Source: Pigoraptor chileana (taxonomy: Eukaryota; Opisthokonta; Filasterea). From it: a DNA stretch of 27,350 bases. The notes under the pieces were generated by a model. It was given only the letters and a program-made list of their open reading frames with translations. It was not told where the DNA came from and did not search any database. A program made the translations under genes and the position numbers. The stretch is taken from contig CALSCR010003206.1 in assembly GCA_943704495.1 (NCBI GenBank), positions 1 through 27,350 on the forward strand, in the 5' to 3' direction. Of this stretch, positions 9,233 to 25,502 are shown one piece after another. Positions within the stretch are counted from its first letter, which is position 1. Each line of letters starts with the position of its first letter.

Positions 9233-9566
9233 CGGGAATCGCTGAGTCCGCCTCACGCGGCGGCAGAGGATGGAAAAGCGTGTTCTGAACTGCACGTGTT
9301 TGCTGTGTGTTGCTGGGCGTGCTCCTGTTCATCAATATCGTGGTAATAGTCGGTAGGGGTGCTCACGTGAGCACCCCTGACAGTCTGATCCGGTGTTGTC
9401 ACGTGAAATTGTCCGAGATTCCGCAAATTTTAGTGATCGTTGATCATACGGGGTATTATTATCAGCCAGAAATCCTGGTCTCGCTTTGCGCTTTGCAGTC
9501 TAAGTCGGCACTTCCAGTCTGTTTACTCCCGTTATCTGCATCCACACTTTGAACGTCAACTCATCC
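9233..9566. promoter_or_regulatory. 5' region of first receptor kinase, duplicated upstream of the second
   Basis: No gene. From about 9395 the sequence matches 18680 onward: both contain GTGAAATT(G/A)TCCGAGATT, TTGATCATACGGGGTATT, AGTCTGTTTACTC and CGTTATC. The duplication therefore carried the upstream DNA, making this the best place to look for the shared promoter. No clear TATA box. Confidence 0.5.
9355..9378. promoter_or_regulatory. Perfect 24-bp palindrome with CACGTG core
   Basis: AGGGGTGCTCAC is followed at once by its exact reverse complement, with no spacer. The centre is the E-box CACGTG. It lies 371 bp upstream of the first receptor-kinase start and is absent from the corresponding place before the second gene. 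It could be a site for a dimeric regulator or just a cruciform-prone sequence. Confidence 0.6.
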
Positions 9567-9635
9567 ATGTTGTTCACTTTACGGAATGAGCTGCTGCGCC
9601 TTTTGCTAGACTTGGTCCAAACTTTGATCTTTTAA
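9567..9635 (+). promoter_or_regulatory. Conserved upstream ORF (22 aa) before first receptor kinase
   Basis: ATG to TAA, 23 codons, with a leucine-rich middle RLLLDLVQ. The second gene has a matching ORF at 18823-18891 with the same length, start and stop position, and the same 90-base distance to the main ATG. Several differences are synonymous (CGC/CGT, CTT/CTG, CTA/CTC), and the stop differs as TAA/TGA, but seven codons change amino acid. Confidence 0.4.
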
Positions 9636-9725
9636 ACGTAGATTCCAAAAAACGGTCGAGATGCAATCAGGAAACTCTCAAAATAATGATTGGATGTAAC
9701 CCAATCGAGTCGGTCATGGAAAAGC

Positions 9726-12700
9726 ATGTTGGCCGTCTCGGCGGCATTGTAAGTGTTATGTAGAACGCAGAGCAACTTGCTGACAAGTTGTCAGATCGAA
9801 AGCTTATCATGGTTGGTCCTTTTTGCATTTTCACAGGGCAATCGGCACAGTTATGTGGCCGTGCGTTCAGCAGACAATCGCCTGAGTGCATTGGTCGTCG
9901 CGGTGTGCTTGTTGTTGTACCACACTGAAGGCGTCATTGGGGCGTGTCCCGACACTTGCACGTGCAATGGAGGAGCTGTTCTTTCATGCGCTTTTCCGAC
10001 GGGTACTACCAAATTGTAATTATTAAGTATAAAAAAGTGCTTATTCATATTCGCCGATTGTCAGACAGATAAGGTCCGCCTTATTCAGTCGACTTCGGCT
10101 CCGATTTGGGCTTGGGCACGTGAAATTAGCGAATGAGCAGTAGTATGGTAGTCTGCGTACCATATAACCAACTATGCTGCGTGTTAAAACAAACGATTGT
10201 AGGGATTGGACCGGCAAGCAGCTGACGTCTATTGCCAGCGGGCTCTTTGATGGCCTTCCCGGGTTGACGGAACTGTGAGTAAGACCGCAAAACGTTAGAT
10301 TGTTTTTTGGATCATGCTTGTATCAGACTCCCCACATTGCTCAAATACAAACTCTGCCATTCCATTGGACTGATGCAGTTTTCTCGGTGGAAACCAAATT
10401 GCGACACTTCCAAGCGGGATATTCGACAAGCTCACTGCGCTGACTAAGCTGTGAGTGGGAGAACAGCGTGTGATTGTTCTTTTGCAAATGCCTTCTATTG
10501 CCAGCTGTGAGTGGGAGAACAGCGTTCGATTGTTCTTTTGCAAAAGCCTTTTATTGCGACTTATTTCACTCACTCTGACATTCCATTTGACTGATGCAGT
10601 TCGCTTGGCGGAGACCGGTTTGCCGGAGACCGGTTTGCCGTAAACCAAATTGCGACACTTCCAAGCGGGGTATTCGACAAGCTCACTGCGCTGACTGATC
10701 TGTGAGTGGGAGAACAGCGTGTGATTGTTTTTTGCAAATGCCTTTTATAGCGACTGATTTCACTCACTCTGTCATTCCATTGGACTGATGCAGTAATCTC
10801 AATTCCAACCGAATTGCGACACTTCCAAGCGGGATATTCGACAAGCTCACTGCGCTGACTCAGCTGTGAGTGCGAGAACAGCGTGTGATTGTTCTTTTGC
10901 AAATGCCGTTTATTGCAACTGATTTCACTCACTCTGCTATTCCATGGGACTGATGCAGTGCGCTCAATTCAAACCAAATTGCGACACTTCCAAGCGGGAT
11001 ATTCGACAAGCTCACTGCGCTGACTGGGCTGTGAGTGGGAGAACAGCGTGTGATTGTTCTTTCGCAAATGCTGTTTATTGCGACTGATTTCACTCACTCT
11101 GCCATTCCATTGGACTGATGCAGTGATCTCAACTCAAACCAAATTGCGGCACTTCCAAGCGGGATATTCGACCAGCTCACTGCGCTGCGTCAGCTGTGAG
11201 TGGGAGAACAGCGTGTGATTGTTCTTTTGCAAATGCCGTTTATTGCGACTGATTTCAATGCCATTCCATTGGACTGATGTAGTCGGCTTGACAATAACCG
11301 AATTGCGACACTTCCAAGCGGGATATTCGACAAGCTCACTGCGCTGACTGATCTGTGAGTGGGAGAACAGCGTGTGATTGTTCTTTTGTAATCCCGTTTA
11401 TTTATTGTGACTGATTTCATTCACTCTGCCATTCCATTGGACTGATGCAGTGATCTCAATAGAAACCAAATTGCGACACTTCCAAGCGGGACATTCGACA
11501 AGCTCACTGCGCTGCTTAAGCTGTGAGTGGGAGAACATCGTGTGATTGTTCTCTTGAAAAAGCAGTTTATTGTGACACTCACTCTGCCATTCCATTGGAC
11601 TGATGCAGTGATCTAAGTTTAAACAAAATTGCGACACTTCCAAGCGGGATATTCGACAAGCTCACTGCGCTGACTCGGCTGTGAGTGGGAGAACAGCGTG
11701 TGATTGTTCTTTTGCAAATGCCGTTTATTGCGACTGATTTCACTCACTCTGCGATTCCATTTGACTAATGCAGTTGGCTGGACTCAAACCAAATTGCGAC
11801 ACTTCCAAGCGGGATATTCGACAAGCTCACTGCGCTGACTCAACTGTGAGTGGGAGAACAGCGTGGGATTGTTCTTTTGCAAATGCCGTTTATTGCGACT
11901 AATTTTACTCACTCTGCCATTCCATTCGACTGATGCAGTTATCTCTACTCAAACCAAATTGCGACACTTCCAAACGGGATATTCGACAAGCTCACTGCGC
12001 TGACTCAGCTGTGAGTGGGAGAACAGCGTGTGATTGTTGTTTTGCAAATGCCGTTTATTGCGACTGATTTCATTCACTCTGCCATTCCATTCGACTGATG
12101 CAGTTGGCTCTACTCAAACCAAATTGCGACACTTCCAAGCGGGATATTCGACAAGCTCACTGCGCTGGATACTCTGTGAGTGGGAGATTAGCTTGTGATT
12201 GTTCTTTTGACTGCTTTTTATGCCGACTGATATCACTCATTCTGCCATTCCTTTTGGCTAATGCAGTTATCTCTACTCAAACCAAATTGTGACACTTCCA
12301 AGCGGGATATTCGACAAGCTCACTAGGCTGACATATCTGTGAGTGGGAGAACAGCGTGTTACTGTTTTTTTTGAAAATGCCGTTTATTGCGACTGTTTTC
12401 ACTCACTCTGCCGTTCCATTCGACTGATGCAGTCGGCTGGATAAAAACCAAATTGCGGCATTTCCAAGCGGGATATTCGACAAGCTCACTGCGGCTTCTC
12501 TGTGAGTGGGAGCGTGTGATTGTTCTTTTGCAAATGCCGTTTATTTGCGACTGATTTCACTCACTCTGCCATTCCATTGGACTGATGCAGTGATCTAAGT
12601 TCAAACCAAATTGCGACACTTCCAAGCGGGATATTCGGCACTGCGCTGTCTTCTCTGTGAGTGGGAGCGTGTGATTGTTCTTTTGCAAATGCCGTTTATT

Positions 12701-15700
12701 TGCGACTGATTTCACTCACTCTGCCATTCCATTGGACTGATGCAGTGATCTAAGTTCAAACCAAATTGCGACACTTCCAAGCGGGATATTCGGCACTGCG
12801 CTGTCTTCTCTGTGAGTGGGAGCGTGTGATTGTTCTTTTGCAAATGCCGTTTATTTGCGACTGATTTCACTCACTCTGCCATTCCATTGGACTGATGCAG
12901 TGATCTAAGTTCAAACAAAATTGCGACACTTCCAAGCGGGATATTCGACAAGCTCACTGCGCTGACATATCTGTGAGTGGGAGAACAGCGCGTGATTGTT
13001 CAGCTGCAAATGCCGTTTATTGCGTTTGATTTCACTCACTCTGCCATTCCATTGGACTGATGCAGTTATCTCCGTTCAAACCAAATTGTGACACTTCCAA
13101 GCGGGATATTCGACAAGCTCACTGCGCTGACTGGGCTGTGAGTGGTAGAACAACGTGTGATTGTTCTTTTGCAAATGCCGTTTATTGCGACTGATTTCAC
13201 TCACTTTGTCATTCCTCTCGACTGATGCAGTTATCTCGACTCAAACCAATTTGCGACACTTCCAAGCGGGATATTCGACAAGCTCACTGCGCTGACTCAG
13301 CTGTGAGTGGGAGAACAGCGTGTGATTGTTCTTTTGCAAATGCCGTTTATTGCGACTGACTTCACTCACTCTGCGATTTCCTTTGACTGACGCAGTAGTC
13401 TCAAAAAAAATCATATTGCGACACTTCCAAGCGGGATATTCGACAAGTTCACTGCGATGGATCTGCTGTGAGTGGGAAAACAGCGTGTGATTTTCTTTTT
13501 GCACAGTTTATCGCGACTGATTTCACTCACTCTGTGCTATGCCATTGGATTGCAGTTGGCTGGACTCAAACCAAATTGCGACACTTCCAAGCGGGATATT
13601 CGACAAACTTACTAAGCTGAGAACTCTGTGAGTGCGAGAACAGCGTGTGATTGTTCTTTTGCAACTGCCGTTTATTGCGACTGATTTTATTCAGTCTGCC
13701 ATTCCTTTGGACTGCTGCAGTGATCTCAGTTCAAACCAAATTGCAACACTTCCAAGCGGGATATTCGATTGGCTTTCCAAACCTTCGGTATGTTTCCGAT
13801 ATATCCTTTGAATGTTCCCTAAGGTACTTTTTTTGGCTTCTTTTGAATTTTGACACAACTAGTGTCACATTTTGATTGTAGAGGGTATCTCTGGATTCAA
13901 ATCCTGGCAACAAGGGCGATCTCTGCGCCAACAACGCAAGTAAATGTGTCACAAAAACATGCTCCAACTGCTTTTGTGAATTCGGGTGGACAGGCTTGAC
14001 ATGCTCGTCGATCTGCACTTCAGGAACCTTTGGATCGAGTTGTGCGATGTCCTGTGGCTGTAAAAACGGCGCAGCATGCGATCGATTCACCGGAGCCTGC
14101 ACTTGCACTGCTGGATGGACGGGTATAAACTGCGATCAAATCTGTGGCAGCAATCGTTTTGGCGCCAATTGCAGCAGCACTTGCGATTGTAAAAACGGGG
14201 CAGTATGTGACAGATTTACTGGGTGCGCGTGCACTGCCGGCTGGACTGGCGTAAATTGCAATCAAGTTTGTGCAAGCGATCGTTTCGGCGCCAACTGCAG
14301 CAGTACTTGCAGTTGCAAGAATAGCGCAGCGTGCGACCGTTTCACCGGAGCGTGCGCGTGCACTGCAGGGTGGACGGATGTAAACTGTGATCAAATCTGT
14401 GCAAGCGATCGTTTTGGCGGGAACTGTGTTGGGAAGTGCACATGCAAGAACGGAGCAGCGTGCGACCGGTTCACTGGATCTTGCTCGTGCACCGCGGGAT
14501 GGACAGGCAACAACTGTGACATTGCGTGCACAAGCGATCGATTTGGCGCCAATTGCTCGCAGCCATGTACCTGCAAAAACGGAGCAACGTGCGACCGATT
14601 TAATGGAACTTGCGCATGCACCGCGGGCTGGACTAGCATTAACTGTGACGTTGCTTGTGCAAGCGATCGCTTTGGCGCCAATTGCGCCCAGCAGTGCACC
14701 TGTAAGAACGGAGCAACGTGCGACCGTTTCACCGGAGCGTGCGCGTGCACTGCAGGGTGGACGGATGTAAACTGTGATCAAGTCTGTGCAAGCGATCGTT
14801 TTGGCGCCAACTGTGTTGGGAAGTGCACCTGCCAAAACGGAGCAGCGTGTGACCGGTTTACCGGAACGTGCACGTGCACAGCAGGCTGGACAGGTGCCAT
14901 GTGCGATGTCCAGTGCCGCCGCGGACAATATGGACCGAATTGCGCCCTGACGTGTCCATGCGGCGACGGCACTTGCGACAGATTCAATGGCACTTGCACA
15001 TGCAAGGCAAGGTCGGGCTTTTACGGACCGTCTTGCTCAAGTGAGTTTCATCTATTCGTGCCTATCCAATGGCCTCCTTATACAGCCAAACCATAACACC
15101 GGTTTCTTTTCTTGTTTTTCTGTTACAGCGTGCGCATGCAACAGTGGCGTTTGCGACGATGGGTTTCTCGGCAATGGAACGTGCGACTGCAATGCCCTTT
15201 TAGGAATCGGAGGTCCCAACTGTAACACAACCTGTGATCGTCTTCCCGGAGCGCAAGTGTGGGGTGCTGGCTGCAGTAAACCCTGCGTCTGTGAGAACGG
15301 CGCCGCATGTAATGCCTTTACCGGCGAGTGCACGTGTGCCTTTGGATGGACGGGCGTCGTTTGTAACTTGATCGTCGCTCCTTCTGTGCCAAAGGTTAAC
15401 GCCACTGCGGAATTGAGCCAATATGGCGTCGGCATCAGACTCAACTGGTACCACGACGACGTCGGCCCGCGCGCTTGGAACAACTCGTGGCGTTACGAAA
15501 TCAGTCGAGGTGGATGCTTCCCCAAGATATACCAGGTGGGTTGATTTTGTTATGCACTGTTTTTTGTAGCCACTTCGGCTCGGTCACTTCGGCTCAGTTC
15601 ACTTATCTCAAACTCCGCTCTGTATATTCGGCAGGTCGGCGATGTGCTCACTTTCCTCGACACTGACGTTGCCATCAACCAAGGATACACATATTTCGTA

Positions 15701-18055
15701 ACCGCTTACAACAGCAAAAACGTACCATCGGAAGCACCCGCTGTTGCCGCTATCAAAAGTCTTCAAAAGACCGACCTGCCCTCGCCCCCCTACAACGTCT
15801 CTTCAACACCAACACTCAATCCCGACAACCAAAAGTCCATGATCAAGTTCACATGGAAGGAGGATACAAGCAGCGGACCCATCATTAATACGTTCATCTT
15901 CCGTGACGGTCGTCTCGTCCTGCAGGGACGCATGGCTACAGAATACAAGGATCGAGACGTTGTATTCGGCAAAACCTACGTTTACGAAATCATCAGCGTA
16001 AACCAATACGGTAATTCGACAGCCACGCGCTTCAGTGAAACGGCTTCCATTGGTCCAACTGACGCGGGCGCAACGGCAGGAGCATCCTCGTCGAGCAATG
16101 TGGCCGGTCCCGTAGCTGGCGGTGTCGTCGGTGCCATTGTAGGCGCTGCAGGCATCGTCCTTGCCATTCTCTTTGTCCGCAAACGAACTTCGCGCAAGAA
16201 GATGGAAGCGCTCGCACGTACAGAACTCGATCTGATCGATACCGTCGTGCGCCGCCCCGAAATCGCCGAGATCGAAATCCCCGGATCGTGCATTCACCTG
16301 CGTAATCGAATTGGCGGTGTGTACAAGCGATCTGCCACACTTGTTTGTAACTGCCAAACCCCGATTTCCGTACACTGCTCATACTTTCGGTTGTCATTGC
16401 ATTGCAGAGGGAGAGTTTGGCGAGGTGTATCTTGCCGACATCACGCCTCGCGGTGGAAGCGTCGCGGTGATCAAAGCGGCCGTCAAGACGTTCAAGGTTA
16501 CATCTTTGTCAAGCTCAGACGAAATCCGTTCGGCGCGCAGTGCATTCATGGCGGAGATCGATCTCATGCGGACCATTCCAAATCACCCCAACATCATTGA
16601 GCTACTTGGTGTCTGCACACAGGTGGGCGATCAGACCGTCCGCTCCATTCCGTCCAATCCGTCCACTTTGTCTGTGGATTTCGTAACATATATTGTCATT
16701 GCACTGACACCAGCACTTCCATTTCTTTCACAGAGCGATCCCAACTGCATGGTTCTCGAATTCGCCGCGCATGGCGATTTGCGTCACTTCCTCAGCGACA
16801 GCAAAGTCTCTGACTTTACCTCAACGGACCTTCTTTGCTTTTGCATTGGTAAGAAGCAGTCACGTGCATGCTTTGTCTGCGATTAGTATGAACAGTATGG
16901 ACTGTCTGACTGATGTGATTTGTATGATGTAAGTTCTGAATGATTCTGTTTCAGCAATTGACTATGTGTGCTCCCGTTTTTTTCAGATATTGCGCGCGGA
17001 ATGGAGCACCTGGCCAAGTGCGAAATTGTTCACAGGTAAGTGGAATCCAAATAACAGTTGCATATTTGTTCCTCGCCAAATTAAACTAACCCGTGGTGCG
17101 CGGCGGAACGCGCTAGGGACCTTGCCGCTCGCAATTGCATGGTCGTTGCCGGGCCCCGTGCTCCTAATTCCATCGAAAACGGCTGGAAGTTGAGTCCCAA
17201 AGCACAAGTGATCGTGAAGGTGGCGGACATGGGCCTATCGCGCGACACTGGTGCATCCGGCGACTACTATGTGGCCAAAACACGGAGGAAACTGCCCGTC
17301 AAATGGTGAGTGTTTGGCGCAACCATGTGCAAGGAGTATAATTGTCTGTGAGTGTAATTGTGCGTTTTTGGTCTGCGTTTTCGGTCTGCGTTTTTTGTCT
17401 GCTTTTCTAGCTAACACGCGTGCTTGTTAACAACCTAGGATGGCGCCCGAATCGCTCGAGAAACGCATTTTCACCCATGCGTCAGACGTGTGGTCTTTCG
17501 GTATTGTCATGTGGGAAGTGTTTGCACGCGGAGCCAAGCCCTACCCCGGACTCGAGAACTATGCCGTATCGAGTAAGTTTGCACGTGCAAGTCGCAATTG
17601 CAGTATTGCACTACAAATCTGACTGGTCTGACTGGTCTGACTGTCTGACTCAACTGTTGGATATGATGATTACACATTTTGCAGCCTATCTATCTCAGAA
17701 CAAGCGAATGGAGCCGCCGAAGGACTGTCCAAAGCTTGTATACGCAGCGATGGAGACGTGTTGGCGAAAGCATGCGGAAACGCGACCGCAGTTCAGTCAA
17801 CTCGTCCTTCAATTGCGACGAGGAATGGCTGCGTTGTGCGGAACGGATGGCGGTGTCGGCGGTGTCGGCGTCAATTCTGATGGTGCAAATCCGATAGACG
17901 GTCTGTCTGGCGGACAGTCGGAAACATATGCGCTGACGGTTCCGGAAAGCGCTTATGCAGAGACATTGAAGCCCGACGAAGAGGGACATCTGCACACACT
18001 TGAAAATGTGATGTTTCAAAAAGATGGTGGCTCGACAGGACATTCTTCGGCATGA
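9726..18055 (+). CDS. Receptor tyrosine kinase 1: LRR - EGF - FN3 - TM - kinase
   Basis: I reconstruct 33 exons with consistent phases and 5103 coding nt (1700 aa). Leader exons 9726-9748 and 9851-10015 give a hydrophobic signal ([19 protein letters not shown]) and a cysteine LRR cap ([15 protein letters not shown]). Then come 22 LRR exons (10203-13787), an LRR-CT/EGF exon (13882-15040), EGF/FN3 exons (15129-15535, 15635-16316) with the TM helix, and kinase exons 16408-16622, 16734-16848, 16987-17035, 17117-17305, 17439-17572 and 17685-18055. It would bind an extracellular ligand and phosphorylate tyrosines inside the cell. The acceptor of exon 2 is the least sure point: the paralogue's acceptor AG is not conserved, so a shifted AG at 9849-9850 is used here. 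A tandem paralogue follows. The DFG motif reads DMG. Confidence 0.82.
10203..13787 (+). repeat. Array of 22 LRR exons with near-identical introns (gene 1)
   Basis: Exons: 10203-10274, 10379-10450, 10600-10701, 10794-10865, 10959-11030, 11124-11195, 11283-11354, 11451-11522, 11609-11680, 11774-11845, 11939-12010, 12104-12175, 12267-12338, 12433-12501, 12591-12656, 12746-12811, 12901-12972, 13066-13137, 13231-13302, 13396-13467, 13556-13627, 13721-13787. All but the last end in phase 2 with donor GTGAGT. The usual length is 72 nt (24 aa); the variants 102, 69, 66 and 66 keep frame. The core is [17 protein letters not shown], the 'typical' LRR class used for protein binding. The introns share ATTGCGACTGATTTCACTC and end CTGATGCAG. 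The intron after 10450 contains a second donor-like copy (10504-10511), probably left by an unequal exchange. Confidence 0.9.
12502..12811 (+). repeat. Perfect 155-bp tandem duplication of intron plus LRR exon
   Basis: 12502-12656 and 12657-12811 are identical as far as I can compare by eye. Each is an 89-bp intron plus a 66-nt LRR exon with the shortened end FGTALSSL. The next intron is also the same, up to the exon at 12901. This is the youngest step in the array's growth. Confidence 0.85.
13882..15040 (+). other. LRR C-cap and eight EGF-like repeats in one exon (gene 1)
   Basis: After [20 protein letters not shown] and a cysteine cap come eight units of about 43 aa with the pattern [10 protein letters not shown], CxCKNGAxCDRFTG, CxCTAGWTGxNCD. 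Six to eight cysteines per unit suggest the laminin/MEGF-type EGF fold. Unit 2 is one residue short (GCAC instead of GACTC). Units 3-4 and 6-7 are especially alike, pointing to duplications of the block. The exon ends in phase 1 (TCA A|GTGAGT). Confidence 0.88.
15129..16316 (+). other. Last EGF-like repeats, two FN3-like domains, TM and juxtamembrane (gene 1)
   Basis: Exons 15129-15535 and 15635-16316. Two more cysteine-rich EGF-like units end at GWTGVVCN. Two fibronectin-III-like beta sandwiches follow ([10 protein letters not shown] to [24 protein letters not shown] to [12 protein letters not shown]). A Ser/Gly linker leads to the membrane helix [18 protein letters not shown] and the stop-transfer RKRTSRKK. 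After KKMEAL the sequence no longer resembles the paralogue. The exon ends inside the glycine loop (IG|EGEFGEV). Confidence 0.85.
16408..18055 (+). other. Tyrosine kinase domain and tail, gene 1
   Basis: Glycine loop IGEGEFGEV spans the junction from the previous exon. The ATP lysine is in AAVKTF and the helix-C Glu in FMAEIDLM. The gatekeeper region is [12 protein letters not shown] and the catalytic loop HRDLAARN (split by an intron inside the Arg codon). The metal motif is DMG, not DFG. The activation end is RKLPVKWMAPES, then [11 protein letters not shown]. About 30 residues separate HRDLAARN from DMG, against 12 in the paralogue, so there is an extra loop ([16 protein letters not shown]). 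The tail carries YALTV, YAETL and HTLENVMFQ and ends GHSSA. Loop Asp and Asn are intact, so activity is plausible despite DMG. Confidence 0.85.
17091..17114 (+). repeat. Terminal-repeat relic forming the end of a kinase intron
   Basis: CCGTGGTGCGCGGCGGAACG, then CGCT, matches the right end of the transposon family at 7888-8079. It fills the last bases of the 17036-17116 intron, and the splice acceptor TAG (17114-17116) starts on its last base. The exon resumes at 17117 with the Asp of HRDLAARN. Confidence 0.6.
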
Positions 18056-18390
18056 AGCGCGTACCGTCGCGTGCGCGTACCGTCGCGCACCCCGGGACAA
18101 GTCTGGGGCGCGTACCGTCCCGCACCACAGGGCAAGTCTGAAGCGCGTACCGTCGCGCACCCCGGGACAAGTCTGAGTGCGCGTACCGCCGCGCACCATG
18201 GGACAAGTCTGAGGCGCGTACCGTCGCGCACCCCGGGGCAAGTCTGAGGCGCGTACAGTCGCGCACCCCGGGGCAAGTCTGAGGCACGGACCGTGGCGCA
18301 CCTCGGGCAAGTCTGAGGGGCGCGTACTGTCGCGCACCCAGGGGCAAGTCTGAGGCACGTACCGCCGCGCACCACGGGGCCGTCTGATTG
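18056..18390. repeat. 35-bp minisatellite, about nine copies, right after the gene 1 stop
   Basis: Units of the type AAGTCTGAGGCGCGTACCGT, CGCGCACCCCGGGGC repeat from just past the stop codon. They differ by point changes and 1-2 bp indels, so no frame is kept. GC-rich. It presumably lies in the 3' UTR. Long minus-strand frames across it are repeat artefacts. Confidence 0.88.
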
Positions 18391-18822
18391 CGCGAGCAAT
18401 TCTGACTTGAGTACGCGCAAGTTTCCTCACGCCCTGTCAATGCGCGTAGACGTGTCAGTGTGCTTGTGAGTGCGTGTACCGTTGAATAAGGGTAATTCGG
18501 TTTCAACTCAGAGTCTATCAGCGGAAATCACACTGCCTGACACAGTTCACTCAACGGCGATCTCGATTGCCTCAGTTCTGGCTATTGCTGGGCGGAAAAC
18601 GCGTTATTTGCTGTGTGCAATGTTTCAATAAACCCTTTGTCAATGATCAGCAATTGGCCGCATTGGATTGATTCGACTGAGTGAAATTATCCGAGATTAC
18701 GCAAATGTTTTGTGATTGTGCTTGATCATACGGGGTATTTCCATCCACTTTTTCAAGTCTGACTTACACTTTCTTAGTCTGTTTACTCGCGTTATCAGCA
18801 TCCTGACTTACACCAACCCACC
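18391..18822. promoter_or_regulatory. Intergenic region and duplicated 5' region of the second receptor kinase
   Basis: Holds the likely end of gene 1 transcription and the upstream DNA of gene 2. From about 18680 it matches 9395-9560 (shared TCCGAGATT, TTGATCATACGGGGTATT, AGTCTGTTTACTC), so the promoter probably lies here. No other gene. Confidence 0.45.
18627..18632 (+). terminator. Candidate polyadenylation signal AATAAA of gene 1
   Basis: Canonical hexamer about 570 bases after the gene 1 stop and 350 before the gene 2 start, on the sense strand. The only such hexamer I noticed in this spacer; unproven. Confidence 0.3.
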
Positions 18823-18891
18823 ATGTTTTACACTCTACAGAATGCGCTGCGGCGTCTGTTGCTCGACTTGGTCCAAAATATGATCTTTTGA
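18823..18891 (+). promoter_or_regulatory. Conserved upstream ORF (22 aa) before second receptor kinase
   Basis: Counterpart of the ORF at 9567-9635: same 23 codons including stop, same RLLLDLVQ centre, and the same 90 bases to the main start. Ends in TGA rather than TAA. Confidence 0.4.
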
Positions 18892-18981
18892 ACATAGATG
18901 CGTTTGAGATGCAACCTCTGCCGGGTTAAATTCTCAAAAATCGTATTGGATGTGACCCAGTCGAATTCATGACGAAACACC

Positions 18982-24872
<5,891 letters not shown>

Positions 24873-25502
24873 TGTGCTCATCAAAGATGGGTTGACTGGT
24901 GAGCAATGTGCACCAAAAGCTCGCGCCGTTGCGCTTGAGACTCGGACGTGTTCTTGTCGCAACCCTGTGTCAACTGCGAGGGCTAAGGAGCTCGGTCGCG
25001 GGATGCAGGCTTTCGGGCATCGACTTTGTTGGGGTGTCCGTCGTATATCGTGCTTTTCGAACAATGTTTTAATTTTTTGTGATTGTCATCTTTGAACATT
25101 ATTGACACCATGAGTCCTTGAGATGGTATTATTTGTTTCGGCATTCACATGGCTGAAGTATGCGCTAGACGTACGTAATCTTGTAATAGGGCCTTAATGG
25201 AGTCATCACTTAGACAAATTTGTACCGAAAGACAATCATGTCAGACGACGATTAGTGACGAACTTCTTGACCCTGATGGGCTCGCCAAAGGCTACACATA
25301 TGCTGTGGTACTTCGTTTCGTTTTGGGGTGGACAGCTGGAGCAACAACATTGTAACTGACTTGAAACATATAATCATTTCTGCATAGAGGGTATTGAAAG
25401 CCGCATACATATACGTCGCACATGCGAGTCGTCGACGGCATGTCTGATCATATGCTCCACACCGTAACAGGCGGATCACAAGCGTGTCGATGGGCACGTC
25501 TA
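24873..25502. other. Downstream region of gene 2, no gene seen
   Basis: Presumed 3' UTR followed by AT-richer DNA up to the transposon at 25503. No frame with coding character; the 90-codon minus frame at 25252-25524 is unremarkable and overlaps the transposon end. No AATAAA close to the stop. Confidence 0.4.

Noticed and set aside
9837-9850. Acceptor TTTTCACAG at 9836 for the second exon of gene 1
   Set aside because: Phase 2 from exon 1 would put the signal/LRR cap out of frame and reach a stop; the AG at 9849-9850 keeps the frame shared with gene 2.
10379-13787. CRISPR-like array of regular repeats and spacers
   Set aside because: Period of about 155-165 bp, eukaryotic splice signals at each unit, and spliced LRR coding in frame explain it fully.
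14020-14928. 302-codon minus-strand frame
   Set aside because: Antisense of the EGF exon; periodicity comes from the 129-bp repeats.
17690-18430. Long minus-strand frames across the minisatellite
   Set aside because: Repeat artefact over a 35-bp array plus antisense of the last kinase exon.
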